DNA from: Clostridiales bacterium
GTDB taxonomy: Bacteria; Bacillota; Clostridia; Saccharofermentanales; DTU023
Reading direction: 5' to 3'
Length of the DNA: 64,000 bases
Assembly (NCBI GenBank): GCA_004556925.1
Contig: SFFI01000008.1
Coordinates: 30,952-94,951 of the forward strand
Below the pieces are notes generated by a model. It was not told where the DNA came from. It did not search any database and worked only from the letters and a program-made list of their open reading frames with translations. A program made the position numbers and the translations under genes. Of the stretch, positions 31,685 to 40,501 are shown piece by piece (within the stretch, counting starts at the first letter, position 1; each line of letters begins with the position of its first letter).

Positions 31685-32944
31685 TTATTTGCTCTCAGCA
31701 GTCCACTTCTGGTAAGGAACACGAATCTTATCAACGTCTTTATCTACGTTGAGCTCTTCGGTACCAGCCATCAGCTCTTTACCATCTTTGATATTTTGAA
31801 CTAGTTGGGTAATGGTAGCAGCCATACCAACGTTATCCTGTTTGACAGAACCAACCATTTCACCGGCTTTAATTTTGCCTTGAGCAGTTTCGGTAGCGTC
31901 TACACCAAAGATAGGGATATATTTGCCGTCTTCTTTGTTGTAGCCAGCGTTTTGCAGAGCAGAGAGAGCCCCCAGGGCCATCTCGTCGTTGTTGGCGATA
32001 ACCAGCTCAACCATGTTGTTTTGCTCTTCAGAGTAAGAACCCAGGATGGTGGACATATAGTCGTTAGCAGCAGCAGCGGACCACTTACCGTCCTTATCAA
32101 CTAAGAACTTGGAGTCAGCATTTTCGTCATAGTAAGCCAGAGCTTCTAATTTGTTTTCCTTGAGGATCTTGTCGGCATCTTCGACGGCAAACTGGGTACG
32201 AGCCTCAGCTTCGGCGTTGCCTTCTTGGCCCTTGAACATGACGTAAGAAATCTTACCATCACCGTTGAGGTCAATGTCTTTGAAGTTAGCGACCAGGTAA
32301 TCACCGATCATTTCGCCTTGCAGGTGACCAGCTTCAGGAGCATCGGTACCAACAAAGGCAGCCTTCTCATAGCCGTTCACAACATCGTTGGTGACTTCGC
32401 GGTTGAAGAAGATAACAGGAATTTCAGCATCCTTAGCGGCAGCAGCGATTTCCTTGGCAGCGTCTTCAGAAGATGTTTCAACTACGTTGACGATTAAGAG
32501 GTTAGCGCCAGCGACGATAGCAGACTTGATAGAGTCAGTCTGAGTGGGCTGAGAACCGGCAGCATCGTAGTTCTTGTATTCAACGCCCATTTTATCCAGC
32601 ATCTTGTCCATTTCAGAGCGGACAGTAGCGATATAAGCGTCAGCGAAGTCATAGTAGAAGACACCAATGTTCAGTTCGCCTGCAGGGGCAGCTTCTTCTT
32701 TCTTGTCTTCTTCTTTTTTAGCTTCTTTATCATCAGCCTTTTTGTCTTCTTCTTTTTTGTCTTCTTCCTTAGCGGCCTCAGTTTTTTCTTCTTTTTCTTC
32801 CTTGGCAGCTTCGGTCTTTTCTTCCTTGGCAGCTTCTGTGGCAGCCTTGGTTGCTTCTTCTTTCTTCTTCTCTTCACCTGTACCACAGGCAACGAGGCCG
32901 AAAGACATGACTAATACCAGCATAAATGCTAATAATTTTTTCAT
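31685..32944 (-). CDS. mglB: Galactose-binding lipoprotein of the Mgl transporter
   Basis: 419 residues. A lipoprotein signal (MKKLLAFMLVLVMSFGLVAC) puts the modified Cys at residue 20. About 65 residues of Lys/Glu/Ala-rich low-complexity tether follow, then a periplasmic-binding-protein domain from about 90 (ELNIGVFYYDFADAYIATV). The calcium loop of galactose-binding protein is present as DLNGDGKISYVMFKGQEG, as in E. coli MglB, and the sugar contacts FFNRE, EARTQF and ANNDEMALGAL follow. The ATG at 32944 has GGAGG seven bases upstream; a longer frame has none. This shows that the organism does make lipoproteins, unlike its two peptide-binding proteins. Confidence 0.93.
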   Translation of the reverse strand: MKKLLAFMLVLVMSFGLVACGTGEEKKKEEATKAATEAAKEEKTEAAKEEKEEKTEAAKEEDKKEEDKKADDKEAKKEEDKKEEAAPAGELNIGVFYYDFADAYIATVRSEMDKMLDKMGVEYKNYDAAGSQPTQTDSIKSAIVAGANLLIVNVVETSSEDAAKEIAAAAKDAEIPVIFFNREVTNDVVNGYEKAAFVGTDAPEAGHLQGEMIGDYLVANFKDIDLNGDGKISYVMFKGQEGNAEAEARTQFAVEDADKILKENKLEALAYYDENADSKFLVDKDGKWSAAAANDYMSTILGSYSEEQNNMVELVIANNDEMALGALSALQNAGYNKEDGKYIPIFGVDATETAQGKIKAGEMVGSVKQDNVGMAATITQLVQNIKDGKELMAGTEELNVDKDVDKIRVPYQKWTAESK

Positions 32945-33049
32945 GTGATTTCCTCCAATTTCAATTCTGCTCTTTACATTTTTGCAAATTAACCTAGGCA
33001 AACGGAGAGTTTACCGCTCATATGTTATAACCTCAGGCTCCTTTACACT

Positions 33050-33084
33050 CTGAAGGCCAGCATAACTTATATGTTAGTCTTCAG
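33050..33084 (-). promoter_or_regulatory. Inverted repeat at the mgl transcription start (candidate operator)
   Basis: CTGAAG (33050-33055) and CTTCAG (33079-33084) form an inverted repeat beginning about four bases downstream of the expected start from the promoter at 33094-33122. Such a place suits a repressor. The regulator is not in the window. Confidence 0.35.
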
Positions 33085-33093
33085 ACTGGACTC

Positions 33094-33122
33094 ACTTTAA
33101 TGCACCGTTGACTTTGTGTCAA
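33094..33122 (-). promoter_or_regulatory. Sigma-A promoter of the mgl operon
   Basis: On minus a perfect TTGACA (33122-33117) and TAAAGT (33099-33094) are 17 bases apart. The leader to mglB is about 140 bases. The rest of the 325-base gap up to speD holds no gene. Confidence 0.55.
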
Positions 33123-33269
33123 GAATTTTGGCCATGACCCCCTGGCACTTAGGCATTTAGACTAAGAAAAGACCTGGCATATCGGGTCTAGTAATGTGCT
33201 AAAATAACGCTGCATTTGTGTCGCGCAAAATCTGCGCAATAGAGGCGTGAAGGGGAGGAGTCCAGGCCT

Positions 33270-34226
33270 ATGGGGGAAAAAATTAAACTCTACGGTTTTA
33301 ACAACCTGACCAAGAGTTTAAGCTTCAATATCTACGACGTTTGCTATGCCCGCACCCTGCGAGAACAGCAGGACTACCTGGCTTATATCGACGAACAGTA
33401 TAACTCCGACCGCTTGACGAAGATTCTGTGTGACCTTACGGCCATGATTGGGGCTAATATCTTGAACATTAGCAAGCAAGATTTTGATCCCCAAGGAGCC
33501 TCGGTTAACATCCTGATTGCGGAGCAATCTGTCCCAGACACTTATATCGATGAATCCTGTAACCACGGCCAGCCTTTTTTGGAAAACCTTTTGTCTAAAA
33601 GTGAGGGCCCTGATGCAGCCTGCACCAGTGTCTTAGAGGACATTTTCCCGGAGGGAGCGATTGCAGAAGCGACCGCCCAGGCCCAGGACCAAGCGCCAGA
33701 TGCAGATAGGCCCTGCCAGCCAGAAGTCGGCCCGCGGGACGTCTTCGCCCATCTGGACAAGAGCCATGTGACAGTCCATACCTTCCCGGAGGCCCACCCC
33801 TCGCGGGCGATCTCCACCTTTCGAGTCGATATAGATGTTGCCACTTGTGGCGAAATCTCACCTCTAACAGCTCTTAATTACCTTATTTCCAGTTTTGAGT
33901 CTGATATTATTACCATCGATTACCGGGTGCGGGGATTTACCCGTGATACCTCTGGCCGCAAATACTTCCAAGACCAGCAGGTCCGCAGTATTCAAGATTT
34001 TATCAGCCCGGATATCCTCCGCCGCTATGATGCTACCGATATTAATGTCTACCAGGCCAACCTCTTTCACTCCCGGCTCATGCTCAAAGAAGTCGATGTA
34101 CAAAACTACCTCTTTAAGCGTGACGCCTATGAGATTAAGCCGCAGGAGCGCCTGCAAATCTTGGAAGCCATCCAGCGGGAAATGATCGAAATTTATTCCG
34201 GCCGCAATATTTATGATGCCAATTAG
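33270..34226 (+). CDS. speD: S-adenosylmethionine decarboxylase, E. coli (class 1A) type
   Basis: Makes decarboxylated SAM, the aminopropyl donor for spermidine. The proenzyme self-cleaves at the Ser of HLDKSHVTVHTFPE, giving a pyruvoyl group; the catalytic region continues HPSRAISTFRVDIDVATCGEISPL. The length (318) is greater than the ~264 of E. coli SpeD because of an Ala/Asp/Gln-rich insertion of about 45 residues just before the cleavage site (residues about 110-155). The short class 1B form is the usual one in Bacillus, so this is the other lineage. The start has GGGGAGGAG eight bases upstream. First of speD-speA-speE-speB. Confidence 0.92.
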   Translation: MGEKIKLYGFNNLTKSLSFNIYDVCYARTLREQQDYLAYIDEQYNSDRLTKILCDLTAMIGANILNISKQDFDPQGASVNILIAEQSVPDTYIDESCNHGQPFLENLLSKSEGPDAACTSVLEDIFPEGAIAEATAQAQDQAPDADRPCQPEVGPRDVFAHLDKSHVTVHTFPEAHPSRAISTFRVDIDVATCGEISPLTALNYLISSFESDIITIDYRVRGFTRDTSGRKYFQDQQVRSIQDFISPDILRRYDATDINVYQANLFHSRLMLKEVDVQNYLFKRDAYEIKPQERLQILEAIQREMIEIYSGRNIYDAN

Positions 34227-34258
34227 CCCGGCCTGCAGGTTGTTAGGGAGGAGCCAGC

Positions 34259-35728
34259 ATGCGTAATTACCAGTTAGACCAAACCCAAGCCCCTCTCCTC
34301 ACGGCTCTCAAGCGCTATCGGCAGAAGCGCATGGTGTCTTTTGATGTACCGGGCCACAAGAAAGGCCCTGGCAACCCGGAACTTTTAGAGTTTTTAGGCC
34401 AACCCACCCTTTCCACGGATGCCAACTCCATGAAAATGTTGGATAACCTGATCCACCCCGTGGGTGTGATCAAGGAAGCCGAAAACCTAGCGGCCGACGC
34501 CTTTGGGGCAGAGGCGGCCTTCTTTATTGTCAATGGCACCTCGCAGGCGGTCCAGGCCATGATCATGTCCAGCTTAAACCCTGGTGATAAGTTGATCATG
34601 CCTCGCAATGTCCACCGCTCGGCCATAAATGCTCTGATTCTGGCCCAGGCGGATCCCATCTACGTAGACCCGGGTCTGGACCAAGCCATTGGCATTCCTC
34701 TTTGCATGAGCCTAGAAAACTTTCAAGCGGCCATCCAGGCAAACCCAGATGCTAAAGCCGTCTTGATTAATAATCCTACCTACTATGGGGTCTGTGGCCG
34801 CCTCCAGGAGATGACAGCCCTGGCCCACCAGGCTGGCATGAAAGTCCTGGTAGACGAGGCCCACGGTACCCACTTTTATTTTTCATCCGACCTGCCTATG
34901 TCAGCCATGGAGGCGGGGGCAGATTTGGCTGCAGTCAGCCTGCATAAGACTGGCGGCTCCCTCACCCAATCCTCCCTGCTCCTGGCAGGACCAGGAATGC
35001 AGGCGGACTTAGGTTATATCCGACAAATCTTAAACCTAACCCAAACCACCTCGGCATCCTACCTCCTGATGTCCTCCTTGGATATAACCCGGAAGAATTT
35101 GGCCATGCGGGGGGAAGAAATTTATGACCGGGTGGTGAAATTTGCGGACTATGCCCGCGAAGAAATTAACCAACTCGCCCCGCCCTCCTATCTGGCCTTT
35201 GACGAAAGCCGCTGCGATGGGGACGCCTTTTATGCCTTTGACCGCACGAAACTCTCTATCCATACCCGGTCTATGGGCCTATCCGGAGTGGAGGTCTACG
35301 ATATCCTCCGCGACGAGTACAACATCCAAATTGAATTTGGTGACCTGTCCAATATTTTGGCCATCATTTCCGTGGGCGATCGGCCGGTAGATGTGGAGCG
35401 CCTCATTGCTGCTCTGGCGGAAATTCGCCGCCTTTATGCCAAGGACCCGGAGGGCATGCTTATGTCGGAGTATGTCAAGCCAGAGCCAGTCCTCAGCCCG
35501 TCAACGGCTTTCTATACCCCCTCTATTCAAATTCCCTTGGCAGAAGCCGAGGGCCGGGTCTGCACCGAGTTTGTGATGTGCTACCCTCCTGGCATCCCGG
35601 TCCTGGCCCCTGGTGAACGCATCACGGCACGGGCCCTGACCTACATTGAGTATGCCCGCGAAATCGGTTCCAGTTTGTCCGGCACAGAAGACCCTGAAGT
35701 CAAAAATATTTTTGTAGCCCAAGCGTAA
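34259..35728 (+). CDS. speA: Arginine decarboxylase (SpeA, PLP fold I, B. subtilis type)
   Basis: 489 residues of the Orn/Lys/Arg decarboxylase family, B. subtilis SpeA subtype. Blocks: FDVPGHKKGPG, the NGTSQAVQAMIM loop, PRNVHRSAINALIL, LVDEAHGTHF with the PLP Asp, and the PLP lysine in VSLHKTGGSLTQSS. The C-terminal domain has CYPPGIPVLAPGERIT. Substrate could be arginine, lysine or ornithine on sequence alone; the operon holds an agmatinase (SpeB) and spermidine synthase, so arginine to agmatine is the best reading. Starts 32 bases after speD. Confidence 0.9.
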   Translation: MRNYQLDQTQAPLLTALKRYRQKRMVSFDVPGHKKGPGNPELLEFLGQPTLSTDANSMKMLDNLIHPVGVIKEAENLAADAFGAEAAFFIVNGTSQAVQAMIMSSLNPGDKLIMPRNVHRSAINALILAQADPIYVDPGLDQAIGIPLCMSLENFQAAIQANPDAKAVLINNPTYYGVCGRLQEMTALAHQAGMKVLVDEAHGTHFYFSSDLPMSAMEAGADLAAVSLHKTGGSLTQSSLLLAGPGMQADLGYIRQILNLTQTTSASYLLMSSLDITRKNLAMRGEEIYDRVVKFADYAREEINQLAPPSYLAFDESRCDGDAFYAFDRTKLSIHTRSMGLSGVEVYDILRDEYNIQIEFGDLSNILAIISVGDRPVDVERLIAALAEIRRLYAKDPEGMLMSEYVKPEPVLSPSTAFYTPSIQIPLAEAEGRVCTEFVMCYPPGIPVLAPGERITARALTYIEYAREIGSSLSGTEDPEVKNIFVAQA

Positions 35729-35783
35729 ACATTTTTATCAGCCTAATAGCGCACATTTCTTTTTGCTTAGAAAGGAAAAGTCT

Positions 35784-36671
35784 ATGTCTACTTACTTCAG
35801 CGAGCAGCAGGGTGACAAGGTGGAGCTGGTCATCCAGGTTGAAGAACAGCTGCACAAAGAGGTCTCGGAATTTCAAACCATTGAGGTGTTCCAGTCCAAA
35901 GACTTTGGCAAGATCCTGGTGATTGATGGGGTCCTCATGCTGACGGAGCGGGATGAGTTCATCTACCATGAGATGATGGTCCACGTGCCGCTGGCTGTGC
36001 ATCCCGGGGTCCACAGGGCCTTGGTGATCGGGGGAGGGGATGGGGGAGCCCTGCGTGAGCTCCTGCGTTATCCCGAGATTGAAAGCATTGACCTGGTGGA
36101 GATTGACGAACGTGTGATGCGGGTCTCCCAGGAGTTCTTCCCCCATTTAGCCTCTTCCTTCGATTCGGACCGGGTCCACCTCCATGTTGCAGATGGCCTC
36201 AAATATATCCGCAAATGGGAAGACCACTATGACCTGATCTTAGTAGATTCCACAGATCCGATTGGACCGGGAGTCTCCCTGTTTACCCGGGAGTTTTATG
36301 GCAACTGCTACAAGGCCCTGAAAGGGGATGGCATCCTCGTCAACCAGCACGAATCTCCTTTCTATGATGAACAGGCCCGGATGGTCTGGGAGATTCGCCG
36401 CCAAACGCGCGCAGTCTTCCCCGTCAACTTCCTCTACCAGGCCTATATTCCTAGCTATCCCTCTGGCCACTGGCTTTTTGGCTTCATGTCTAAGGGCTAC
36501 CACCCTTTGAAGGACCATCAGCCATGTGCTTGGGAGGCGCGCGGCCTAGCTACCCGCTATTATAATTCCCGCATCCACCAAGGGGCCTTTGCGCTACCGA
36601 CTTATGTCCAGTCTCTCTTAGACCAAACAGGCGAGGACTTTATCCCCGTCCTATCTGGAGGAGACCAGTAG
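35784..36671 (+). CDS. speE: Spermidine synthase
   Basis: Transfers the aminopropyl group of decarboxylated SAM to putrescine. 295 residues. The binding motif for the nucleoside is VIGGGDGGALRELLRY, with the acidic end of strand 2 (LVEIDERV), and the catalytic DSTDPIGPG. The N-terminal beta domain (YHEMMVHVPL) is normal. The ATG at 35784 has AAAGGA about nine bases upstream; a frame seven codons longer lacks one. It lies between speA and speB. Confidence 0.94.
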   Translation: MSTYFSEQQGDKVELVIQVEEQLHKEVSEFQTIEVFQSKDFGKILVIDGVLMLTERDEFIYHEMMVHVPLAVHPGVHRALVIGGGDGGALRELLRYPEIESIDLVEIDERVMRVSQEFFPHLASSFDSDRVHLHVADGLKYIRKWEDHYDLILVDSTDPIGPGVSLFTREFYGNCYKALKGDGILVNQHESPFYDEQARMVWEIRRQTRAVFPVNFLYQAYIPSYPSGHWLFGFMSKGYHPLKDHQPCAWEARGLATRYYNSRIHQGAFALPTYVQSLLDQTGEDFIPVLSGGDQ

Positions 36672-36738
36672 CAAGAGGCCAACTAATAAGAAGCCATTTT
36701 TTTCTAATTTAGAATAACTAACCAATATAGGAGTCTCT

Positions 36739-37599
36739 ATGGAACTACTTTCCGAAAATTTACAGTATCTAGGTGCTGACGCCAGCTGGGAGGAGGCTAA
36801 GCTTGTCCTCTACGGCGCCCCCTTTGATGGGACTACCTCCTTTAGGCCAGGCACCCGATTTGCCCCTGCTGCCATGCGGGAAGCCTCGATTGGCTTGGAA
36901 TGCTACTCTCCCTATCTGGATAAGCATTTTTCTGACCTGGCGATTTACGATGCGGGAGACCTGGTTCCTCCCATCGGATCGGTCAGCAAAATGATCAACT
37001 TAGTGGAAGGTCAGACTCTCAAAATTGCCCAGGCTGGCAAGATCCCTCTCATGCTGGGTGGGGAACACTCTATTTCTTTAGGTGCCATCCGCGCCTTAGC
37101 GCAAGTTTACCCCGACCTGCGGGTGATTCATTTTGACGCCCACACAGACCTGCGGCCTGAGTTCATGGAGGAAGCGCTTTCACATGCTTGTGTGATTTAC
37201 CATGCTTGGGAAATTTTGGGCGACCATAAAATTGCCTCTTTTGGCATCCGGTCGGGCGAGGCGGAAGAATTTGCCTTTGCCCGTGCCCATCTCGCCTTCC
37301 ATCCCTTCGACCTGGAGGCGGTGCCCGAATATGTGGCTGGACTCAAGGTGCAAAAACTGCCCGTCTACTTTACCCTGGACCTGGATGTCTTAGACCCCGC
37401 TTATTTCCCTGGTACAGGCACGCCTGAGCCAGGTGGTGTCTCTTATCTTGACCTGCAAAAGGCAATTTACCAGCTGGCGGGCCTTAATGTGGTCGGTCTG
37501 GACTTTATGGAGCTGTCACCGCCCTACGATGAGACCGGGGTGTCAACGGTGGTTGCCAATAAATTGCTGCGTGAGACGGTTCTGGCCTTGTTCGCCTAA
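36739..37599 (+). CDS. speB: Agmatinase
   Basis: Hydrolyses agmatine to putrescine and urea. 286 residues of the ureohydrolase fold. The manganese ligands are all present: GGEHSISLG (His), HFDAHTDLR (Asp, His, Asp) and TLDLDVLDPAYFPGTGTPEPGG (two Asp). The last two blocks and the SHA motif are those of agmatinases rather than arginases. With SpeA, SpeE and SpeD it completes the route arginine - agmatine - putrescine - spermidine. The ATG follows AGGAG by seven bases. A terminator closes the operon 30 bases later. Confidence 0.94.
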   Translation: MELLSENLQYLGADASWEEAKLVLYGAPFDGTTSFRPGTRFAPAAMREASIGLECYSPYLDKHFSDLAIYDAGDLVPPIGSVSKMINLVEGQTLKIAQAGKIPLMLGGEHSISLGAIRALAQVYPDLRVIHFDAHTDLRPEFMEEALSHACVIYHAWEILGDHKIASFGIRSGEAEEFAFARAHLAFHPFDLEAVPEYVAGLKVQKLPVYFTLDLDVLDPAYFPGTGTPEPGGVSYLDLQKAIYQLAGLNVVGLDFMELSPPYDETGVSTVVANKLLRETVLALFA

Positions 37600-37628
37600 A
37601 TTCTCATCCCTGCCCTCATACTTGAGCC

Positions 37629-37658
37629 AAGCCTGACCGCCAGCGGTTGGGCTTTTTC
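37629..37658 (+). terminator. Terminator of the speDAEB operon
   Basis: AAGCC..ACCGC (37629-37640) pairs with GCGGT..GGCTT (37643-37654), two mismatches, followed by a T run (TTTTTC including the stem foot). Confidence 0.75.
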
Positions 37659-37976
37659 TTGCTGCATTCACTTTCATATTTTCAAGCCCCTGCCATAAAC
37701 TTGCATAAATTAAAGATTTATCTGATCTATCTGTTAGGAGTGAGGGCCTACTTTAGTAATAAATGAGTATGCATAAGATGCTTGATATTTATTCAATGAC
37801 TTTGAAGATGAATGGTATATTTTTAAGACGAAAAATGCTAGGCCCGCTTGTGATCGGGGAATATTTTGTAAAAATTAAAGCTTTTTAGAACATCTTCAAT
37901 CTTAATAACTTGCTTATATCTTTAGCTATAAGCCCTTAAAACAAGGGACGCAGCTAGAGGATTTTTTGTTTGAAAG

Positions 37977-38012
37977 ATTTTGTCAGCTTTTCTTGTCTAA
38001 AACTGACAAAAT
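37977..38012. repeat. Perfect 10-bp inverted repeat upstream of the CAP gene
   Basis: ATTTTGTCAG (37977-37986) and CTGACAAAAT (38003-38012) have a 16-base loop. It lies about 75 bases upstream of the candidate promoter of the next gene and could be an operator or a weak terminator. The remainder of the 565-base gap (37600-38164) is A+T-rich and has no gene. Confidence 0.5.
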
Positions 38013-38086
38013 ACCTGGGGCGATCCTCACTGTGACACAATTGATTCTATGGAAAAGAGAGTTTTTGCAAACTATGCAATATATCC

Positions 38087-38115
38087 TTGTTTTATGCATT
38101 ATAAGCTCCTATTAT
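38087..38115 (+). promoter_or_regulatory. Candidate sigma-A promoter of the CAP-domain gene
   Basis: TTGTTT (38087-38092) and TATTAT (38110-38115) with a 17-base spacer; the leader to the ATG at 38165 would be about 43 bases. Confidence 0.45.
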
Positions 38116-38164
38116 ACAAATAAGAAACGACAAGGATTGTCGAGAATTTTGGAGAATAGAGCTT

Positions 38165-38728
38165 ATGAAAGACGAAAGTAGACTAAAAAATCGCAAAAAC
38201 CTCAAGAGTCAAAAAACAGCAAAATACCCGGGCCTCAAGGTGACGACCTCCGCCTTGCTGGCCCTGATCCTTCTTGCCCTGCCACTTGTCCTAAGTTTTT
38301 CAGGAGTCAGGGTAGAGGCCGAGGATACGCTTGCGTCTCAGCTCCTAACTTTAGTGAACGACGCCAGAAGCCAAGCTGGCTTACAACCGTTAAGCATGAA
38401 GGAAGATATGACCAGCTTTGTGGCAGTCCGGGCCCAGGAAATATCGAGTCACTTCAGTCACCTGAAGGCAGATGGTTCAAGTCCCTTTACCGGCTATCCC
38501 GGAACTTATCTGGGAGAAAATATCCAACAAAACTACGCACGGGCTACGATTACTGAATTGGCCCAAAGTGTTTTTGCATCCTTCAAGGCTTCTCCTTCGC
38601 ACTGGGCTAATATCATGAACCCCGACTGGGCTTATATGGCGGTGGGTTTCTATCAAGCGCCAGCCTATACCACCGGGCCCTATGCTGGTTATGCTCCTAG
38701 CTATATTTGCCAATGGTTCTCCGATTAA
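38165..38728 (+). CDS. Secreted CAP/SCP-domain protein
   Basis: 187 residues. A basic, long n-region (KNRKNLKSQK) precedes a hydrophobic signal (TTSALLALILLALPLVLSF). The mature part is a CAP domain (cysteine-rich secretory/PR-1 family): LLTLVNDARSQAGLQPL, AVRAQEISSHFSHLKADGSSPF (with the usual H in FSH), YLGENIQ, and SPSHWANIMNPDWAYMAVGFY. In bacteria these proteins are extracellular; the role is mostly unknown. The start follows GGAG by about ten bases. Single gene with a bidirectional terminator after it. Confidence 0.88.
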   Translation: MKDESRLKNRKNLKSQKTAKYPGLKVTTSALLALILLALPLVLSFSGVRVEAEDTLASQLLTLVNDARSQAGLQPLSMKEDMTSFVAVRAQEISSHFSHLKADGSSPFTGYPGTYLGENIQQNYARATITELAQSVFASFKASPSHWANIMNPDWAYMAVGFYQAPAYTTGPYAGYAPSYICQWFSD

Positions 38729-38771
38729 TCCGCTCAAGTTGATCTGGCTTTGGGCACATCCAGAGGATAAA

Positions 38772-38799
38772 AAAGGCCGACTCTCAGGAGTCGGCCTTT
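38772..38799. terminator. Bidirectional terminator between CAP gene and pepD
   Basis: A perfect 12-bp stem AAAGGCCGACTC (38772-38783) with GAGTCGGCCTTT (38788-38799), loop TCAG, A run on the left and T on the right, serves both converging genes. Confidence 0.85.
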
Positions 38800-38826
38800 A
38801 CTCAATAGGTGTGAAGGAGGACGCAA

Positions 38827-40251
38827 TTACTTAAAACTAGCCAGCAGCTTCAAGAGGAAGTCCCAGACCCGGTTGGTCGAGGAAATACTCAGGCGCTCTC
38901 TGGGCGTATGGATATCTTCCATGCTAGGCCCAAAAGAGATCATTTCGGTGTTGGGCATAATATTTTTTAAGAGGCCACATTCCAAGCCTGCGTGGATTGC
39001 CGTAATGTTGGCTTCTTCGTGATACAAGTCGTGGTAAATCTTCTGCACCTTGTCAATAAAGGGCGATTCAGGATTGAATTCCCATGCAGGATACTGACCA
39101 CCGGCCTCGGGCTTGGCCCCAAAGTAGTGGGCTTCAGTAACCAGACGGTCGACGAGCTCTAACTTAGAGGAGTTAATGGCAGACCGGATGGACACCTGAA
39201 GGTCCAGCTTCTTGTCATCCTGACTGACAATCGCCACATTCAGGCTGGTTTGGACCAGGCCAGGCATGGCATGGCTCATGGATTGTACGCCGTGGGGGAT
39301 TACAAAGAGGTAGTCCAGGATCTGCTTGCTCTGCGCCATGCTGATGAACGTGTCAGCCTGTCCCTTGCTGAGCTTATAGGTCAGGTCAGGATCTATAATA
39401 TGGAACTCAGCCTGAATTTCGTCAAAAGCTGCCTTGACAGCCGCTTCCACATCCCCCTCGGCGCTGAAAATAGCCTGGGCCTGGGTGGGAATGGCATTGT
39501 GTTTGGAGCCGCCGGTCAACCGGGCTAACTGCACGGGTTGCTCGGCTTGCACCTGGTGGAGGATACGGGCTAATAGCTTAATAGCATTGCCCCGGCCTTC
39601 GTGGATGACCTGGCCCGAGTGCCCGCCCTTGAGGCCGGAGATTTCCAGTTCGTACACCGGTTTGCCAGTAGCGGCCGCCCGCTCTAATTCAAAGCTGGCG
39701 TGGAAGTCAGCACCACCAGCGCAACCAAGGGTAAAGATGCCCTCTTCCTCAGAGTCTAAATTCAGGAGAAATTCGCCTTTGACATGTTCGGCTTTGAGGG
39801 CTTGGGCACCATCCATACCAGTTTCCTCCGCAGTGGTAATGATGACTTCCAAGTTAGGATGGGGGATATCTTTAGCATCTAGGATGGATAGGGCGTAGGC
39901 AACGGCAATGCCGTCATCTGCTCCCAGCGTCGTTTTATTAGCCTTAATCCAGTCACCGTCCACCCGCATGTCAATGGGGTCCTTGCTAAAGTCATGGTCG
40001 GAGTCAGGCAGCTTTTCGCAAACCATGTCCATGTGGCCCTGCAAAGTGACCCAAGGAGAGTTTTCAAAGCCTGGTGTTGCAGGCTTGTGGATGATGATAT
40101 TCTTGGCCTCATCTTGAATAACTTCAAGCTGGCGGTCTTCTGCGAACTTCTTCAAGAAGTTGGAGACAGCCTCCTCGTTGTAGGAACCGCGGGGAATTTG
40201 GTTAAGGGCGTGAAACCAGTAAAAATAGGGTTTGTCGAAAAGCTTTTCCAT
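38827..40251 (-). CDS. pepD: Aminoacyl-histidine dipeptidase (beta-Ala-His dipeptidase, M20C)
   Basis: Cytoplasmic zinc dipeptidase with broad specificity, 474 residues. The metal ligands are LQGHMDMVCEK (H, with the D), KTTLGADDGIAVAY (D), TTAEETGMDGA (the catalytic Glu pair), LDSEEEG and the C-terminal HAGLECG. The order and the IPRGSYNEE start are those of PepD. The ATG at 40251 is chosen for the AGGAG six bases upstream and the family-typical first residues; a frame 11 codons longer has no ribosome site. It would process dipeptides supplied by the two importers. Confidence 0.93.
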   Translation of the reverse strand: MEKLFDKPYFYWFHALNQIPRGSYNEEAVSNFLKKFAEDRQLEVIQDEAKNIIIHKPATPGFENSPWVTLQGHMDMVCEKLPDSDHDFSKDPIDMRVDGDWIKANKTTLGADDGIAVAYALSILDAKDIPHPNLEVIITTAEETGMDGAQALKAEHVKGEFLLNLDSEEEGIFTLGCAGGADFHASFELERAAATGKPVYELEISGLKGGHSGQVIHEGRGNAIKLLARILHQVQAEQPVQLARLTGGSKHNAIPTQAQAIFSAEGDVEAAVKAAFDEIQAEFHIIDPDLTYKLSKGQADTFISMAQSKQILDYLFVIPHGVQSMSHAMPGLVQTSLNVAIVSQDDKKLDLQVSIRSAINSSKLELVDRLVTEAHYFGAKPEAGGQYPAWEFNPESPFIDKVQKIYHDLYHEEANITAIHAGLECGLLKNIMPNTEMISFGPSMEDIHTPRERLSISSTNRVWDFLLKLLASFK

Positions 40252-40501
40252 AGTTACTCCTAACATCTCAAAAATTCGAGCCAAGCTGGTCAGGGTGTTC
40301 TTGACACACAGCCTTGGGGCTCATTCACTCTGGCCAGTTAACAATAAATATATAATACACGAAAAAACTCAAGATTATAGACTCAAGAGATTCAGGGAGA
40401 TATTTGCTAAAATAGACACACAAAAATAGAAACAGGAACCCAAGACTTTACAACTCAAGATAGATACTAAAGACAGATTCAATAAAAGGAGAACAGCCAC
40501 C

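Noticed and set aside
32667..32948. Ser/Ala/Phe-rich plus-strand frame of 93 codons
   Set aside because: It is the complement of the Lys/Glu-rich tether of MglB; low complexity keeps the frame open.
37966..38181. 71-codon plus-strand frame before the CAP gene
   Set aside because: It covers an inverted repeat and a promoter, has no ribosome site and overlaps the real start of the next gene.
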